DNA of 64,000 nt from Hygrophila difformis. Its lineage: Eukaryota; Streptophyta; Magnoliopsida; Lamiales; Acanthaceae. The notes under the pieces are model-generated. The model did not search any database. It saw only the letters and a program-made list of their open reading frames with translations, and was not told the origin of the DNA. Numbering within the stretch: the first letter of the stretch is position 1; each line of letters starts with the position of its first letter. Shown here in pieces: positions 35,967 through 48,000 of this stretch. A program made the translations under genes and the position numbers. The stretch lies in the NCBI GenBank assembly GCA_030278955.1, contig JAOANR010000014.1, forward strand, positions 16,060,068 through 16,124,067, written 5' to 3'.

Positions 35967-36008
35967 ATGACACCTAGAAGAATACTGAGGAAGGATCATA
36001 TGCGATGA
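35967..36008 (+). CDS. gag remnant mini-ORF (13 aa) of E7
   Basis: Same 13-residue frame as in E3 (MTPRRILRKDHMR, then TGA), at the gag start position. A deletion relic; translation is not claimed. Confidence 0.5.
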   Translation: MTPRRILRKDHMR

Positions 36009-36327
36009 TACCCGAACATGGTTGTGAATAATACATAGGCAGTTATGGGGACATAACTGTAATCTTAAGGGGGGAGGATGTAATACCCCGTAAGAATGCA
36101 TAAGCATTTATTTCGAAACTCGAATATTTTGTATCCCAAATAAATTCTTTTTGAACTACGTAATGACTTGATCCCTTCACAGGGTACGTAGGCAACTTGG
36201 AAATTTCAATTCTGGGTTCAGTCGAATAATATCAAACAACAAAACACAATGATACAATCGCAATCAATCAATCGGTCAATAAGTCGCGCAACTTCGGGGA
36301 CGAAGTTGATTCTTAAGGAGGGTAGAT

Positions 36328-39300
36328 TGTAATACCATAGAAATTGCCCGAAATATATATATGAATATATATTTTTGATTAATTCACTAAGTAGATTTTT
36401 AATCAAATCTATATATATTTATATGTTCAAATATGTGCTTAAAGATTAGTATATTATTTTCTACAAAACATATTAGTATATTATTTTCTACAAAACATAC
36501 TTTGAAAAATTATATATATTTGTCTTTTCAAATAAATATATGGATTTCAATATCAAGTGTAATAAGTATATGGTTCATAGAATATTTTAAATCCATATAC
36601 AAGTTTATATACACATATATACCTTGGTCTTGAAATAATCTTTCCAAACATGTACACATGTATATACATGTATATATTTACATGTTTAAATTATAATGAG
36701 AATTATCTATTTTCTATACATCCTTGATTAATCATTCTACCCATATATTTTTTATTATGGGATTATTCTAGAATGCCATAATATAATTGGGAATAATTTG
36801 ACTATGGTTTGAAATTGTAGGGTGGAGTATTAATCATATCTTGTCATTTTCAAATAAGGAATATATTCCTTTTTGGAGCTATGTATGACTTACAAGATCA
36901 CTTAATTTTTATTTTAGTATATATATAAATATATATACATATTATTCTTATTATTATTATAAGGTATTGGAGCCACAATTAGAGTAATAAGGATTGAATT
37001 ATGAAGTGATAAAGTCTATCACACCATTACCATTAGGATACAAGCTGACAGAAATTTTTAGCTATAAGAATCGAATTATTTGACCTACCTACAGTGGGAA
37101 TCACTTAAAGTGTTCAACACAAAAGTTGTTCCAAATTGTGTCTAGATTATGCACGTCAAATTTTAGAATTTTTGGCCAAGCCATTTAGTCCCAGCATCTC
37201 TGTCTTTGGACATATACCATAGTGAGTGCCAACTTTGTTAGGTTGTGCATGTGACTCCTATGTGACTTGTGACTTGTGACTTGTGTCTCCATGTGACTTG
37301 TGACTCCTATAACACTCTAGGGTGGATAGAAGTCTTGTGAGAATTTATTTAATACCCTCATTTAGCTACCAAAGGCAGCCATTTGGATTCCACTCCCATC
37401 ATTGCAAATTTTAGAAAAAAACTTGAGAAAGTGTTGGTGGGATTTATGAGTATTCTTCTAGTTGGTCAAGCAAGGAAGGCTTTCTTCAACATCCAATCTC
37501 TTCATCCAGTAGGTAAGGATGTTTTTAAGTTCACATATCTTGTTTAGATTGAGATCTTTGGGTAGATAACTAAGAATCTCTCTCCATGTGTCCAAAACCT
37601 AGCTTTGTGGAGGAATAGCAATGGAGTTGTGGACTTTGGACATCCTAAAGGCTTGGATTTGAGAATTTCTTGATACCACTTCATAGATGGTAAGTTAGTG
37701 TTGTGCCTTTCAAATTTTAGAGCTTTTGGTTGAGTATTCATGGAGATACAACTCGAAATCCATTCCTTGTCAAATCTGTGATTTAGGGTTTCTTCAGGAT
37801 AGTTTCTTTTGTTCATCTTTGTTCGTCTAGATCCGTTCGTTTTTGGGAAAACTTTTCTAAATGAAAAATGTTCCTAATACTTTAAAGATGATGTCTGTAA
37901 ATTTTCATAATTTTTGGAATTGATTTGGTCGACGAAAACGGATCTGGTATTTTCTGCTATGTGTGGTGACAGATTCAAATTCCTAGCATGTTCAGTTTTG
38001 TAGTTCATATTTCTCCTAGCTATGGTCGTTTTTGATGGTTGACTTCTTCATGAAAATTGTTCATCTATGTGTCTAGTTTACTCCTGTTAAATTTAAGAAT
38101 TTTTGGAACAACCTTCGAATTGTTATGGATTTTTAAGTAAGCTGTGGTCGGATGAACAGTGGTCTTTGCACCCTTTTGAAAACAAGTTTCTGAAATGATT
38201 TTTTTTGAGTGACTTAGAGTCCGATTTTGAAGAAGCCTATTTCTATGAAAAATGTTCATTTGGGTGTGTTCTAGCTCCTGTAAAAATTTCGGAATTTTTG
38301 AAAATGATTTGCTAAGTTTCCATATGCGATTTCTGAAACTGCCCAAAGGACTATTTTTGTCGGTAAATCGTACTTGTGTATTTTGATGATCTATGAGTCG
38401 AATGGCTCTCATTTTTGGAAATATGTGAAATCTGGACATGTGTGATTTTGTAAAGTGTAAAAGTATGGTTTTGAAACTTTGTAAGATATGATCGAGTGGG
38501 ATGCTTTAATTATTTCTTGAGGGTAAGTGCACTTGGTGGAGCTCGTTGGGCCGCCCCCTCTTGTAGCCAAAACGGCAAATATGGTTATTATGGCTTAGAG
38601 ATTGTAAGAGTCTATACTCCTAGATGTAAATCAGATTTCCTTATTGTTTTAAGATCATAACCATCATCCTAACTTACGAATCTTCATATTCAAACACAAA
38701 TCGGAGCCAAAGGAAAAATAAATCGGGTGGAAGAGATTCGTTCGTGACATCCCGTGGATTCCGGACGACCCCGTGACCTCCTAGACATTATCCCCACTGT
38801 AAGTTAACCTTACTATGGTTTTGGGTGACTTAAAATGCAACAAAAACATAGAGTTTTAAAAACTCTAAAATCTGTCAATAAGAGAAACCCTCAACGCAGC
38901 GTTTTTGTATGAATTTTTCAAACCTCTAAAGCTGCTCAAACAAGAAAACTCAAAACATGAAAAGTGTTGCTAAGACTTTGGTCTAGCTTCTGTAAAAATT
39001 TTAGAATTTTTCATGATGTTTTGAAACCTGAAATCAACCCAAAACCAAAGAGTATTAAATCTGGATCTTAGAACTTTGGACAGATTTCATTCTCAATCTT
39101 GTTAGCCATTTTGACCTTGGATCTAAGCCGATCTAGGATTGGTGTTGAACATGAAAGTTGTAGATCTATGAGTCTTGAATACCTCTTTAAAATTTCATGC
39201 ATTTTCATCAAGTTTTGATACCCCAAATCGAATCGGACATATTCTGCGTTTTAAAGAATTTTCAAAGGTTGACAGTTTTCTTAACCGAACTTGATGAGCA

Positions 39301-39779
39301 TATTTCTATCATTTCTAGTCCGATCCAATCTTTGAGTTCTAAACAAAAGTTGCATATAATTATGTCTAGTATATGCATATGAAATTTCAGAATTTTTGGA
39401 GATCATTTGATATGATAAAAAGTTAAATCTTTGAAAGTTGTCAAACCTGAATCCTAACAGCATACTATTTGAGTAGAAAACTTGATTTTTGACATGCTTC
39501 TCATCATTTTTCCGAAAAACTCAAAACGTGAAAGTTGTTCATTGGGATGTTTTTGAGCTACTGTGAAAATTTCAGATCAATCGCCTAAGAAATGGATTTT
39601 TAAACTGAAAAGGCGTAAACTGTGATATCGATCGGTTTTAAACTTGTGAGATTTTGAAATTTCTAAACAAACGATCGAAATCTTGTTATATGATAAAGAT
39701 ATATTTTTGGAAATCCCGTTACACTAAAGTTGAAACGATATCGGTTACATTGGGGGGTGAGTGCTCTGCAGGGTGCCCT
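36328..39779 (+). repeat. E7 3' LTR, first part
   Basis: Starts TGTAATACCATAGAAATT right after a purine tract and matches 30724-34175 with seven substitutions. E8 is inserted after GCCCT (39775-39779). Confidence 0.95.
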
Positions 39780-40288
39780 TGTAACACCCCAGATTTTTAT
39801 CAACGTCCAAGGGAATAAAAATTTATTCCGATCAATGTTGAAATATTTCCGAGAAGAAGAAAATAATTTATCACAATAAATTATTGCTCGGAAATAAAAC
39901 GCCGATAGATTTAAATTCAAAATGGAATAAAAGAGGGAAAGGAAGCCCGAAGACATTCCATGAATTGAGTAAAAATAATTGGAGTTAAGTTCATAAAGGA
40001 AAAGAATTTTAATTCCAAGAACCCGTGAAGTCGAAAGAAATTTAATGATACAAGTTATTACACGGGAATCAAAAGACGACGAATTGAAAGCCGACGAAAC
40101 CGAGACCGACAGATTTAAGATTTTAACATGAAGTTCATTTGAGTCGAGATAAACTTAAGATAAGAATTTATGACCGAGAATGACCCGAAAAATCGAGCCC
40201 GAAAACGTAGGAGGATAGAAGTCCGAAAGAGAGGAGGAAAAGCACGACGGATCGCACGACACCGCCCGGACCGAAGTCCAGGCGAGGG

Positions 40289-40450
40289 TGGCGCGCACCC
40301 GGCGCGGGAATCCCTAGAAAAGCGCGCCAACCCCGCGCCGTGTCGACAGTCGCGTTGTCGCGTTTGGCGGCGCGCACCCGGCGCGGCTTTTGGCCGATTC
40401 GCGCGCCAACCCCGCGCCAAGGTCCTGACAGCAACACCTTGTCGCGTTTT
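40289..40450. repeat. GC-rich tandem pair in E8 LTR
   Basis: Two units, each GGCGCGCACCCGGCGCGG, then a 14-nt variable part, then GCGCGCCAACCCCGCGCC, then a variable part ending in TGTCGCGTTT. The conserved blocks are nearly complementary halves. Repeated at 45560-45721 in the 3' LTR with one T/C difference. Confidence 0.7.
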
Positions 40451-40879
40451 GGCGACTTTCTCGCCAATTTTCGGGGCCCAAGGTTGGGAATCTGATCCTT
40501 CACGAGAGAGGCATCTTTTTGGACGTTATGTAATCAATCCCAACCCCTTTGACAGCCATTTTCATCAATCAATCACCCCAAACTCTCCAAAAACTCTCCC
40601 AAAGCCAAACACTCTTCCGGCGACTTTCCGACGAGTTTCCGGCAACCAAATCCAACCAAGGAAGTATGTAGATCAAGGATTGCAGGCTTTGGATTGTTGG
40701 TAAGATGTTATTCAAGTTTCCTTATGATTTTAAGATCATAAACATCATCCTAACTTACGAATCTTCATATTCGAACACGAATCGGAGCCAAGGGAAGAAT
40801 AAATCGGGTGGAAGAGATTCGTTCGTGACATCCCGTGGATTCCGGACGACCCCGTGACTTCCTAGACATCATCCCCACT

Positions 40880-42594
40880 GTAAGTTAACCCTACTATGGT
40901 TTTGGGTGACTTAAAATGCAATCAAACATAGAGATTCAACTCAAGAAAATTTATAAAAATCTGTCAACAAGAGAAACCCTCAACGCAGCGTTTTTGTATG
41001 AATTTTTCGAACCTCTAAAGCTGCTCAAACAACAAAACTCAAAACATGAAAAGTGTTGCTAAGGCTTTGGTCTAGCTTCTGTAAAAATTTCATAATTTTT
41101 CTTGATGTTTTGAAACCTGAAACCAACCCAAAACCGAAGAGTATTAAATCTGGATCTTAGAACTTTGGCATATTTCACTCTCAATCTTGTTGGTTATTTT
41201 GACCATGGATCTAGGCCGATCTAGGATTGGTGTTGAACATGAAAGTTGTAGATCTATGAGTATAGAACATTTCTGCAAATTTTTAGAATTTTTCGTTGAG
41301 ATTTGAGCCTCCGAATCTGAGCCAATCCAATCTGCGTTAGTACCGAAATCAAGAATCTTGATAGATTTCATAATCAAACACGACGAGCAAAACTCTTACT
41401 TCGAGTGTTCAAACCTGAAAACTCAAAACTAAGATTTTGATCCAAAGATTATAATCTATATTGTGTAAAAATTTCAAAGATTTTCATCAAGTCTTGATAC
41501 CCCAAATCGTATCGGACATATTCTGCGTTTTTAAGGATTGTCAAAGGATGACAGATTTCATAACCGATCTTGATGAGCTTATTCCTATCACTTCTAGCCC
41601 GAACCAATCTATGTGATCTAAACAAAAGTTGTTGGAAATCATGTCTAGTATGTCTCTGTAAAATTTCAGAATTTTTGAAGTCAATTTGATATGTCAAAAA
41701 GTCAAATCTTTGAGAGGTGTCAAACCTGAATCCTGGCAGCATACTATTTGTGTAGAAAACTCGATTTTTGACATGCTTCCCATCGTTTTTCCGAAAAACT
41801 TAAAACACAAAAGTTGTTCGTTGGGATGTTTTTGAGATGCTGTACAAATTTCAGATCAATCGCCTAAGTAATGGATTTTTAAACCAAAAAGGCGCAAACT
41901 GTGATTTTTAAATCAAAGAGATTTTGAAATTTCGAACAAACGGTCGAGACGTTGAAATACGATATAACTATACTTTTGAAAATCCCGTTACACTAAATCA
42001 AAACACATGTGATACTTAATCGACGTAGGGGGTGAGTGCTCGATAGAGTGCCCCTCTAGCTCTTCGCATCGTGCCTATACGGACGAGTGTGACCTATGTA
42101 GAGGGTGAGTGCTCGATAGAGTGCCCCTCTAGCTCTTCGCATCGTTCCTATACGGACGAGTGTGACCTATGTTATGTAGAGGGTGAGTGCTCGATAGAGT
42201 GCCCCTCTAGCTTTTCACTTCGTGCCAAAATGGCCGAGAGTGATCGACGTAGGGGGTGAGTGCTCGATAGAGTGCCCCTCTAGCTCTTCGCATCGTGCCT
42301 ATACGGACGAGTGTGACTATAAAAGAAACGAGAAATGATGAGATGATGGCGTAACGGGAAATAAATAAAAATATACTAAAAAGCTCAGATTTTATGAAAT
42401 TGGCTGCGGCCGCCGGATTGCCGGCTAAATTAAATATTGTTGAGATGGTGGCGTATCGGGAAGAATTTTTAAAAGCTCAAAACATCTTTTTATTAAATTT
42501 AATTAAAGGCTTTGAAACCCCTAACCCATGCTATGTGTTAACTTACTCAGCGCGTTTTTGCTGACCCAAACCATATATCTCCTTTTTCTTTCAG
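40880..42594 (+). other. intron-like segment inside E8 LTR
   Basis: ACT|GTAAGTTAACC at 40880 and CCTTTTTCTTTCAG ending at 42594; TTAACTTACTCAG about 45 nt before the acceptor. The minisatellite lies inside it. The same positions occur in the 3' LTR. Confidence 0.5.
42025..42316 (+). repeat. 72-bp minisatellite in E8 LTR
   Basis: Four units as in E2, the third divergent. CTATAAAAG follows directly. The 3' LTR copy is at 47296-47587. Confidence 0.85.
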
Positions 42595-42946
42595 AGTTGA
42601 AGAATATGCATCATCATATGCATACTGGGAATTTTGGGGAAATTACATTATATTTTAAATTTTGCGTTAGAACTAGAATTTGCATGAACGGGCCTGTTTA
42701 ACCCGTGTTTTGGCCATGTTGGCCCTTATACATTATTTCCGCTGCACTATATATGTAAATATTATTTTCCGCTGCAACTATAATGATATTATCTTTAAAT
42801 TATATATGAATGGGCTGTTTGAATATTTTAAATACTGAAAACCATAGCCTTGCATCTCTTTAGTGAGCTCGGAGAAACCGTGTCTTGCTAGGGAGGTGTG
42901 GCGGTGGCATCCCGGCCTGGGTTACCAAATCCGTGGTGTTACAGAA

Positions 42947-42960
42947 TGGTATCAGAGCCC
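42947..42960 (+). other. E8 primer-binding site
   Basis: TGGTATCAGAGCCC, 3 nt after the LTR end; initiator Met-tRNA type. Confidence 0.9.
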
Positions 42961-43495
42961 GGAATATTTTAAAACTACTATTTTAAAGAGCTCGGAATAT
43001 TTTTAAACTATTATTTTCAAGTATTATTATTTTTAAAGTTATCATTTCTAAACTAGTAATATATTTTAAAGATCCCAATTATTATTTTGAAGTTAAGGCC
43101 CAAATTTTTAGCCCAAAATTTTTTTTAGAGGCCCAAGAAATTATCTTGGCCCAATAGCCTTGTTTTTATTTAAAGCCCAAATAATTTATTTCTTTCGGCC
43201 CAATATAGTGGCCCAAACCTTTTATCCTTATTTTAATCTATCCATGGAATAAATTTATTTTAAAACCCATGGATAAATAAATGCGTGCATAAAATTTTTT
43301 TTGGGGGGATCACATATGCATATGCATACATAAATACACTAACCCTTTTTATGTGAATTATCGGTGATAAGAAACACTCCTACCTTAGAACTCGACATGA
43401 TCTTCACTTAGGAGCGCTTGCTAAAGACTAACCTTGCCTTAGTCCTAGATCTTGATCACTTAGAAACTCATCTTCGCGTGCTTCTATAACAGAAA
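42961..43495 (+). other. E8 leader
   Basis: AT-rich leader with repeated 'agcccaa/ggcccaa' words and a G-run near 43298-43306. It is closely similar to the leaders of E3 and E7. No ORF. Confidence 0.75.
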
Positions 43496-44554
43496 ATGGC
43501 ACCTAGAAGGAAACTGAGGAAGGTAAGCCCAAACGGCACTGACACTAATCTCCCAAACGCACCTAACAACAATAAGATTCCTCCGAACGTAGGAGATCGA
43601 ACGCCTCCTATTCCCAACAACATGGATGAACGTTTAAGGACGGTAGAAGAAGTACTCGTAGCATTAGGCAATGCCGAGGTGCATAGGGCACAAGCGGCAA
43701 TACCTCCGCCAGTAGCCCGAGTCAACTACTTGGCATTGGTAAACCCCTACAACCCACTCCATTATGACGGGCAAGAGGATCCGGCCAAGTTGGAGGGTTG
43801 GATCCGTACCTTTGACAAACTCTTGGACGCTATCAAATGCCCCGACGAGGAGAAGATACATGTAGCGACCTACTACTTAGGAGGCGAAGCCGATGAGTGG
43901 TGGCAAAACCTTCAAACGAATTCAGAGGAAGATGAAGAATCCTACACCTGGGAAGGACTTAAGGAAGCCTTGAGAGAAAGATTCTACCCACTGAGCACCA
44001 AGACCGCAAAGTACGAGGAATTCATCAACCTCAGACAAGGAGCGCAAACAGTACAAGAGTACTACACCAAATTCAAGGAATTGGTGCGATTCGCTACAAG
44101 GATGGTGCCAACTGACTTCGACAAGGCTCAGAAGTTCGAGATGGGTTTGAGTCTTCATATTCGAGAGATATTGGTGGAAGGACAATGCACGACGTTGCAA
44201 GAGGTATATGACCGGGCAGTAGCAGTCGCGCGTGTCCAACAATTAAAACGAAAGGACAATGGCGAATCGAGCAAAAACTCGCAAGGATTTGAGAAGAAGA
44301 ATCGTAATAAGAACAACAATAATAACTTTAGGAGGGGCAATGATCAAGCTACATTCGATGGGTCTAGAGGAGATGGCAACCGTGGTGCGTTCACACCACG
44401 CTGCCCACGATGCAACCATGCACATTTGGTGCGCCAGTGCCCGAAGCCTGGAGCCTGCTATAAGTGCGGCAAGTTTGGTCACAAGACTAGGGAATGTCAA
44501 ACCCATATTGAGAATATAACCAAAAGAGATGACTTGGTCGCTGGACCTAACTAG
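43496..44554 (+). CDS. gag: E8 Gag, intact (352 aa)
   Basis: Structural protein forming the cytoplasmic virus-like particle and binding the element's RNA. The ATG at 43496 (MAPRRKLRK...) matches the gag starts of E6 and E9. A low-complexity N-terminus is followed by the retrotransposon gag domain (about residues 85-205, with EDPAKLEGWI, YYLGGEADEWW, LRERFYPLS, EMGLSLHIRE), an Asn-rich linker, and two CCHC knuckles near residues 302-332 (CPRCNHAHLVRQC, then the canonical CYKCGKFGHKTREC). The frame is uninterrupted, unlike E6 (one stop) and E9 (two stops). It ends TAG at 44552, about where the protease linker would start, and no protease follows. In trans it could package its own and the E3/E7-type RNAs; reverse transcription would need an E6-like partner. 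Confidence 0.95.
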   Translation: MAPRRKLRKVSPNGTDTNLPNAPNNNKIPPNVGDRTPPIPNNMDERLRTVEEVLVALGNAEVHRAQAAIPPPVARVNYLALVNPYNPLHYDGQEDPAKLEGWIRTFDKLLDAIKCPDEEKIHVATYYLGGEADEWWQNLQTNSEEDEESYTWEGLKEALRERFYPLSTKTAKYEEFINLRQGAQTVQEYYTKFKELVRFATRMVPTDFDKAQKFEMGLSLHIREILVEGQCTTLQEVYDRAVAVARVQQLKRKDNGESSKNSQGFEKKNRNKNNNNNFRRGNDQATFDGSRGDGNRGAFTPRCPRCNHAHLVRQCPKPGACYKCGKFGHKTRECQTHIENITKRDDLVAGPN

Positions 44555-45051
44555 CCACAAGTAACCAAGGGGGGGACTCATGGGACGTTAAATGTGGTGA
44601 ATAAAGATATACCTGTGCTAGGCAACGATACTTGAACCTTCATGGATGTGTAGGCAGTTATGGGGACATAACTGTAATCTTAAGGGGGGGAGGATGTAAT
44701 ACCCCGTAAGAATGCATAAGCATTTATTTCGAAACTCGAATATTTTGTATCCCAAATAAATTTTTTGAACTACGTAATGACTTGATCCCTTCACAGGGTA
44801 CGTAGGCAACTTGGAAATTTCAATTCTGGGTTCAGTCAAACAATAATCAAACAACAATCAAACAATAATCAAACAACAAACGATGATCAACAATCAAACA
44901 ATAATCAAAAAAACAAACGACGATCAACAATCGAACAATAATTCAATAACACAACATCGCAAATAGTAAACAAAAAGGACCATAACTCTTCGCGCGAGAA
45001 AAGCCGAAGCACAACTTCGAGGACGAAGTTGATTCTTAAGGGGGGGAGAGT
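44555..45051 (+). other. E8 post-gag segment with LTR-start ladder
   Basis: After gag there are about 90 bp of joint, then the end-of-pol motif CAGTTATGGGGACATAACTG. A polypurine tract ends at 44694, and a 357-bp relict module starts TGTAATACCCCGTAAG (44695). That module contains the ACTACGT...GGTACGTAGGCA motif and runs of CAAACAATAAT. The functional polypurine tract AAGGGGGGGAGAG ends at 45051, before the 3' LTR. Confidence 0.85.
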
Positions 45052-48000
45052 GTAACACCCCAGATTTTTATCAACGTCCAAGGGAATAAAAATTTATTCC
45101 GATCAATGTTGAAATATTTCCGAGAAGAAGAAAATAATTTATCACAATAAATTATTGCTCGGAAATAAAACGCCGATAGATTTAAATTCAAAATGGAATA
45201 AAAGAGGGAAAGGAAGCCCGAAGACATTCCATGAATTGAGTAAAAATAATTGGAGTTAAGTTCATAAAGGAAAAGAATTTTAATTCCAAGAACCCGTGAA
45301 GTCGAAAGAAATTTAATGATACAAGTTATTACACGGGAATCAAAAGACGACGAATTGAAAGCCGACGAAACCGAGACCGACAGATTTAAGATTTTAACAT
45401 GAAGTTCATTTGAGTCGAGATAAACTTAAGATAAGAATTTATGACCGAGAATGACCCGAAAAATCGAGCCCGAAAACGTAGGAGGATAGAAGTCCGAAAG
45501 AGAGGAGGAAAAGCACGACGGATCGCACGACACCGCCCGGACCGAAGTCCAGGCGAGGGTGGCGCGCACCCGGCGCGGGAATCCCTAGAAAAGCGCGCCA
45601 ACCCCGCGCCGTGTCGACAGTCGCGTTGTCGCGTTCGGCGGCGCGCACCCGGCGCGGCTTTTGGCCGATTCGCGCGCCAACCCCGCGCCAAGGTCCTGAC
45701 AGCAACACCTTGTCGCGTTTTGGCGACTTTCTCGCCAATTTTCGGGGCCCAAGGTTGGGAATCTGATCCTTCACGAGAGAGGCATCTTTTTGGACGTTAT
45801 GTAATCAATCCCAACCCCTTTGACAGCCATTTTCATCAATCAATCACCCCAAACTCTCCAAAAACTCTCCCAAAGCCAAACACTCTTCCGGCGACTTTCC
45901 GACGAGTTTCCGGCAACCAAATCCAACCAAGGAAGTATGTAGATCAAGGATTGCAGGCTTTGGATTGTTGGTAAGATGTTATTCAAGTTTCCTTATGATT
46001 TTAAGATCATAAACATCATCCTAACTTACGAATCTTCATATTCGAACACGAATCGGAGCCAAGGGAAGAATAAATCGGGTGGAAGAGATTCGTTCGTGAC
46101 ATCCCGTGGATTCCGGACGACCCCGTGACTTCCTAGACATCATCCCCACTGTAAGTTAACCCTACTATGGTTTTGGGTGACTTAAAATGCAATCAAACAT
46201 AGAGATTCAACTCAAGAAAATTTATAAAAATCTGTCAACAAGAGAAACCCTCAACGCAGCGTTTTTGTATGAATTTTTCGAACCTCTAAAGCTGCTCAAA
46301 CAACAAAACTCAAAACATGAAAAGTGTTGCTAAGGCTTTGGTCTAGCTTCTGTAAAAATTTCATAATTTTTCTTGATGTTTTGAAACCTGAAACCAACCC
46401 AAAACCGAAGAGTATTAAATCTGGATCTTAGAACTTTGGCATATTTCACTCTCAATCTTGTTGGTTATTTTGACCATGGATCTAGGCCGATCTAGGATTG
46501 GTGTTGAACATGAAAGTTGTAGATCTATGAGTATAGAACATTTCTGCAAATTTTTAGAATTTTTCGTTGAGATTTGAGCCTCCGAATCTGAGCCAATCAA
46601 ATCTGCGTTAGTACCGAAATCAAGAATCTTGATAGATTTCATAATCAAACACGACGAGCAAAACTCTTACTTCGAGTGTTCAAACCTGAAAACTCAAAAC
46701 TAAGATTTTGATCCAAAGATCATAATCTATATTGTGTAAAAATTTCAAAGATTTTCATCAAGTCTTGATACCCCAAATCGTATCGGACATATTCTGCGTT
46801 TTTAAGGATTGTCAAAGGATGACAGATTTCATAACCGATCTTGATGAGCTTATTCCTATCACTTCTAGCCCGAACCAATCTATGTGATCTAAACAAAAGT
46901 TGTTGGAAATCATGTCTAGTATGTCTCTGTAAAATTTCAGAATTTTTGAAGTCAATTTGATATGTCAAAAAGTCAAATCTTTGAGAGGTGTCAAACCTGA
47001 ATCCTGGCAGCATACTATTTGTGTAGAAAACTCGATTTTTGACATGCTTCCCATCGTTTTTCCGAAAAACTTAAAACACAAAAGTTGTTCGTTGGGATGT
47101 TTTTGAGATGCTGTACAAATTTCAGATCAATCGCCTAAGTAATGGATTTTTAAACCAAAAAGGCGCAAACTGTGATTTTTAAATCAAAGAGATTTTGAAA
47201 TTTCGAACAAACGGTCGAGACGTTGAAATACGATATAACTATACTTTTGAAAATCCCGTTACACTAAATCAAAACACATGTGATACTTAATCGACGTAGG
47301 GGGTGAGTGCTCGATAGAGTGCCCCTCTAGCTCTTCGCATCGTGCCTATACGGACGAGTGTGACCTATGTAGAGGGTGAGTGCTCGATAGAGTGCCCCTC
47401 TAGCTCTTCGCATCGTTCCTATACGGACGAGTGTGACCTATGTTATGTAGAGGGTGAGTGCTCGATAGAGTGCCCCTCTAGCTTTTCACTTCGTGCCAAA
47501 ATGGCCGAGAGTGATCGACGTAGGGGGTGAGTGCTCGATAGAGTGCCCCTCTAGCTCTTCGCATCGTGCCTATACGGACGAGTGTGACTATAAAAGAAAC
47601 GAGAAATGATGAGATGATGGCGTAACGGGAAATAAATAAAAATATACTAAAAAGCTCAGATTTTATGAAATTGGCTGCGGCCGCCGGATTGCCGGCTAAA
47701 TTAAATATTGTTGAGATGGTGGCGTATCGGGAAGAATTTTTAAAAGCTCAAAACATCTTTTTATTAAATTTAATTAAAGGCTTTGAAACCCCTAACCCAT
47801 GCTATGTGTTAACTTACTCAGCGCGTTTTTGCTGACCCAAACCATATATCTCCTTTTTCTTTCAGAGTTGAAGAATATGCATCATCATATGCATACTGGG
47901 AATTTTGGGGAAATTACATTATATTTTAAATTTTGCGTTAGAACTAGAATTTGCATGAACGGGCCTGTTTAACCCGTGTTTTGGCCATGTTGGCCCTTAT

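Larger units (their letters stand above)
35438..36327 (+). mobile_element. E7 internal region
   Basis: Primer-binding site at 35441-35454, a second copy at 35504-35517 preceded by its inverse (palindrome 35490-35513), an AT-rich leader, a gag stub at 35967-36008, the end-of-pol motif near 36040, a polypurine tract ending at 36078, a relict LTR-start module (36079-36312), and the functional polypurine tract (36313-36327). The relict module is a fusion of the first module of E3 with the end of its second. Confidence 0.85.
39780..42943 (+). repeat. E8 5' LTR (3164 bp)
   Basis: Starts TGTAACACCCCAGATTTTT and ends CCGTGGTGTTACA. It contains a GC-rich block with two tandem ~80-bp units (40289-40450), a donor-like GTAAGTTAAC (40880), an acceptor-like CTTTTTCTTTCAG (42594), the four-unit 72-bp minisatellite (42025-42316), CTATAAAAG (42317-42325) and one GCGGCCGCCGG hairpin (42404-42428). 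A 177-codon open frame at 40170-40703 spans the GC-rich block in both LTRs; I regard it as composition-driven. Confidence 0.95.

Noticed and set aside
40170..40703. 177-codon ORF in the E8 LTR (also 45441-45974)
   Set aside because: It exists because a GC-rich block lacks stops; two overlapping minus-strand frames are equally open, there is no domain, and it sits in an LTR repeated elsewhere without the frame.
42317..42325. CTATAAAAG as the main LTR promoter of E8/E2
   Set aside because: It lies downstream of the donor-like site and inside the intron-like segment, whereas E6 and E9 have TATA boxes upstream of the donor. It may be a second promoter, so I left it as a note rather than a promoter call.
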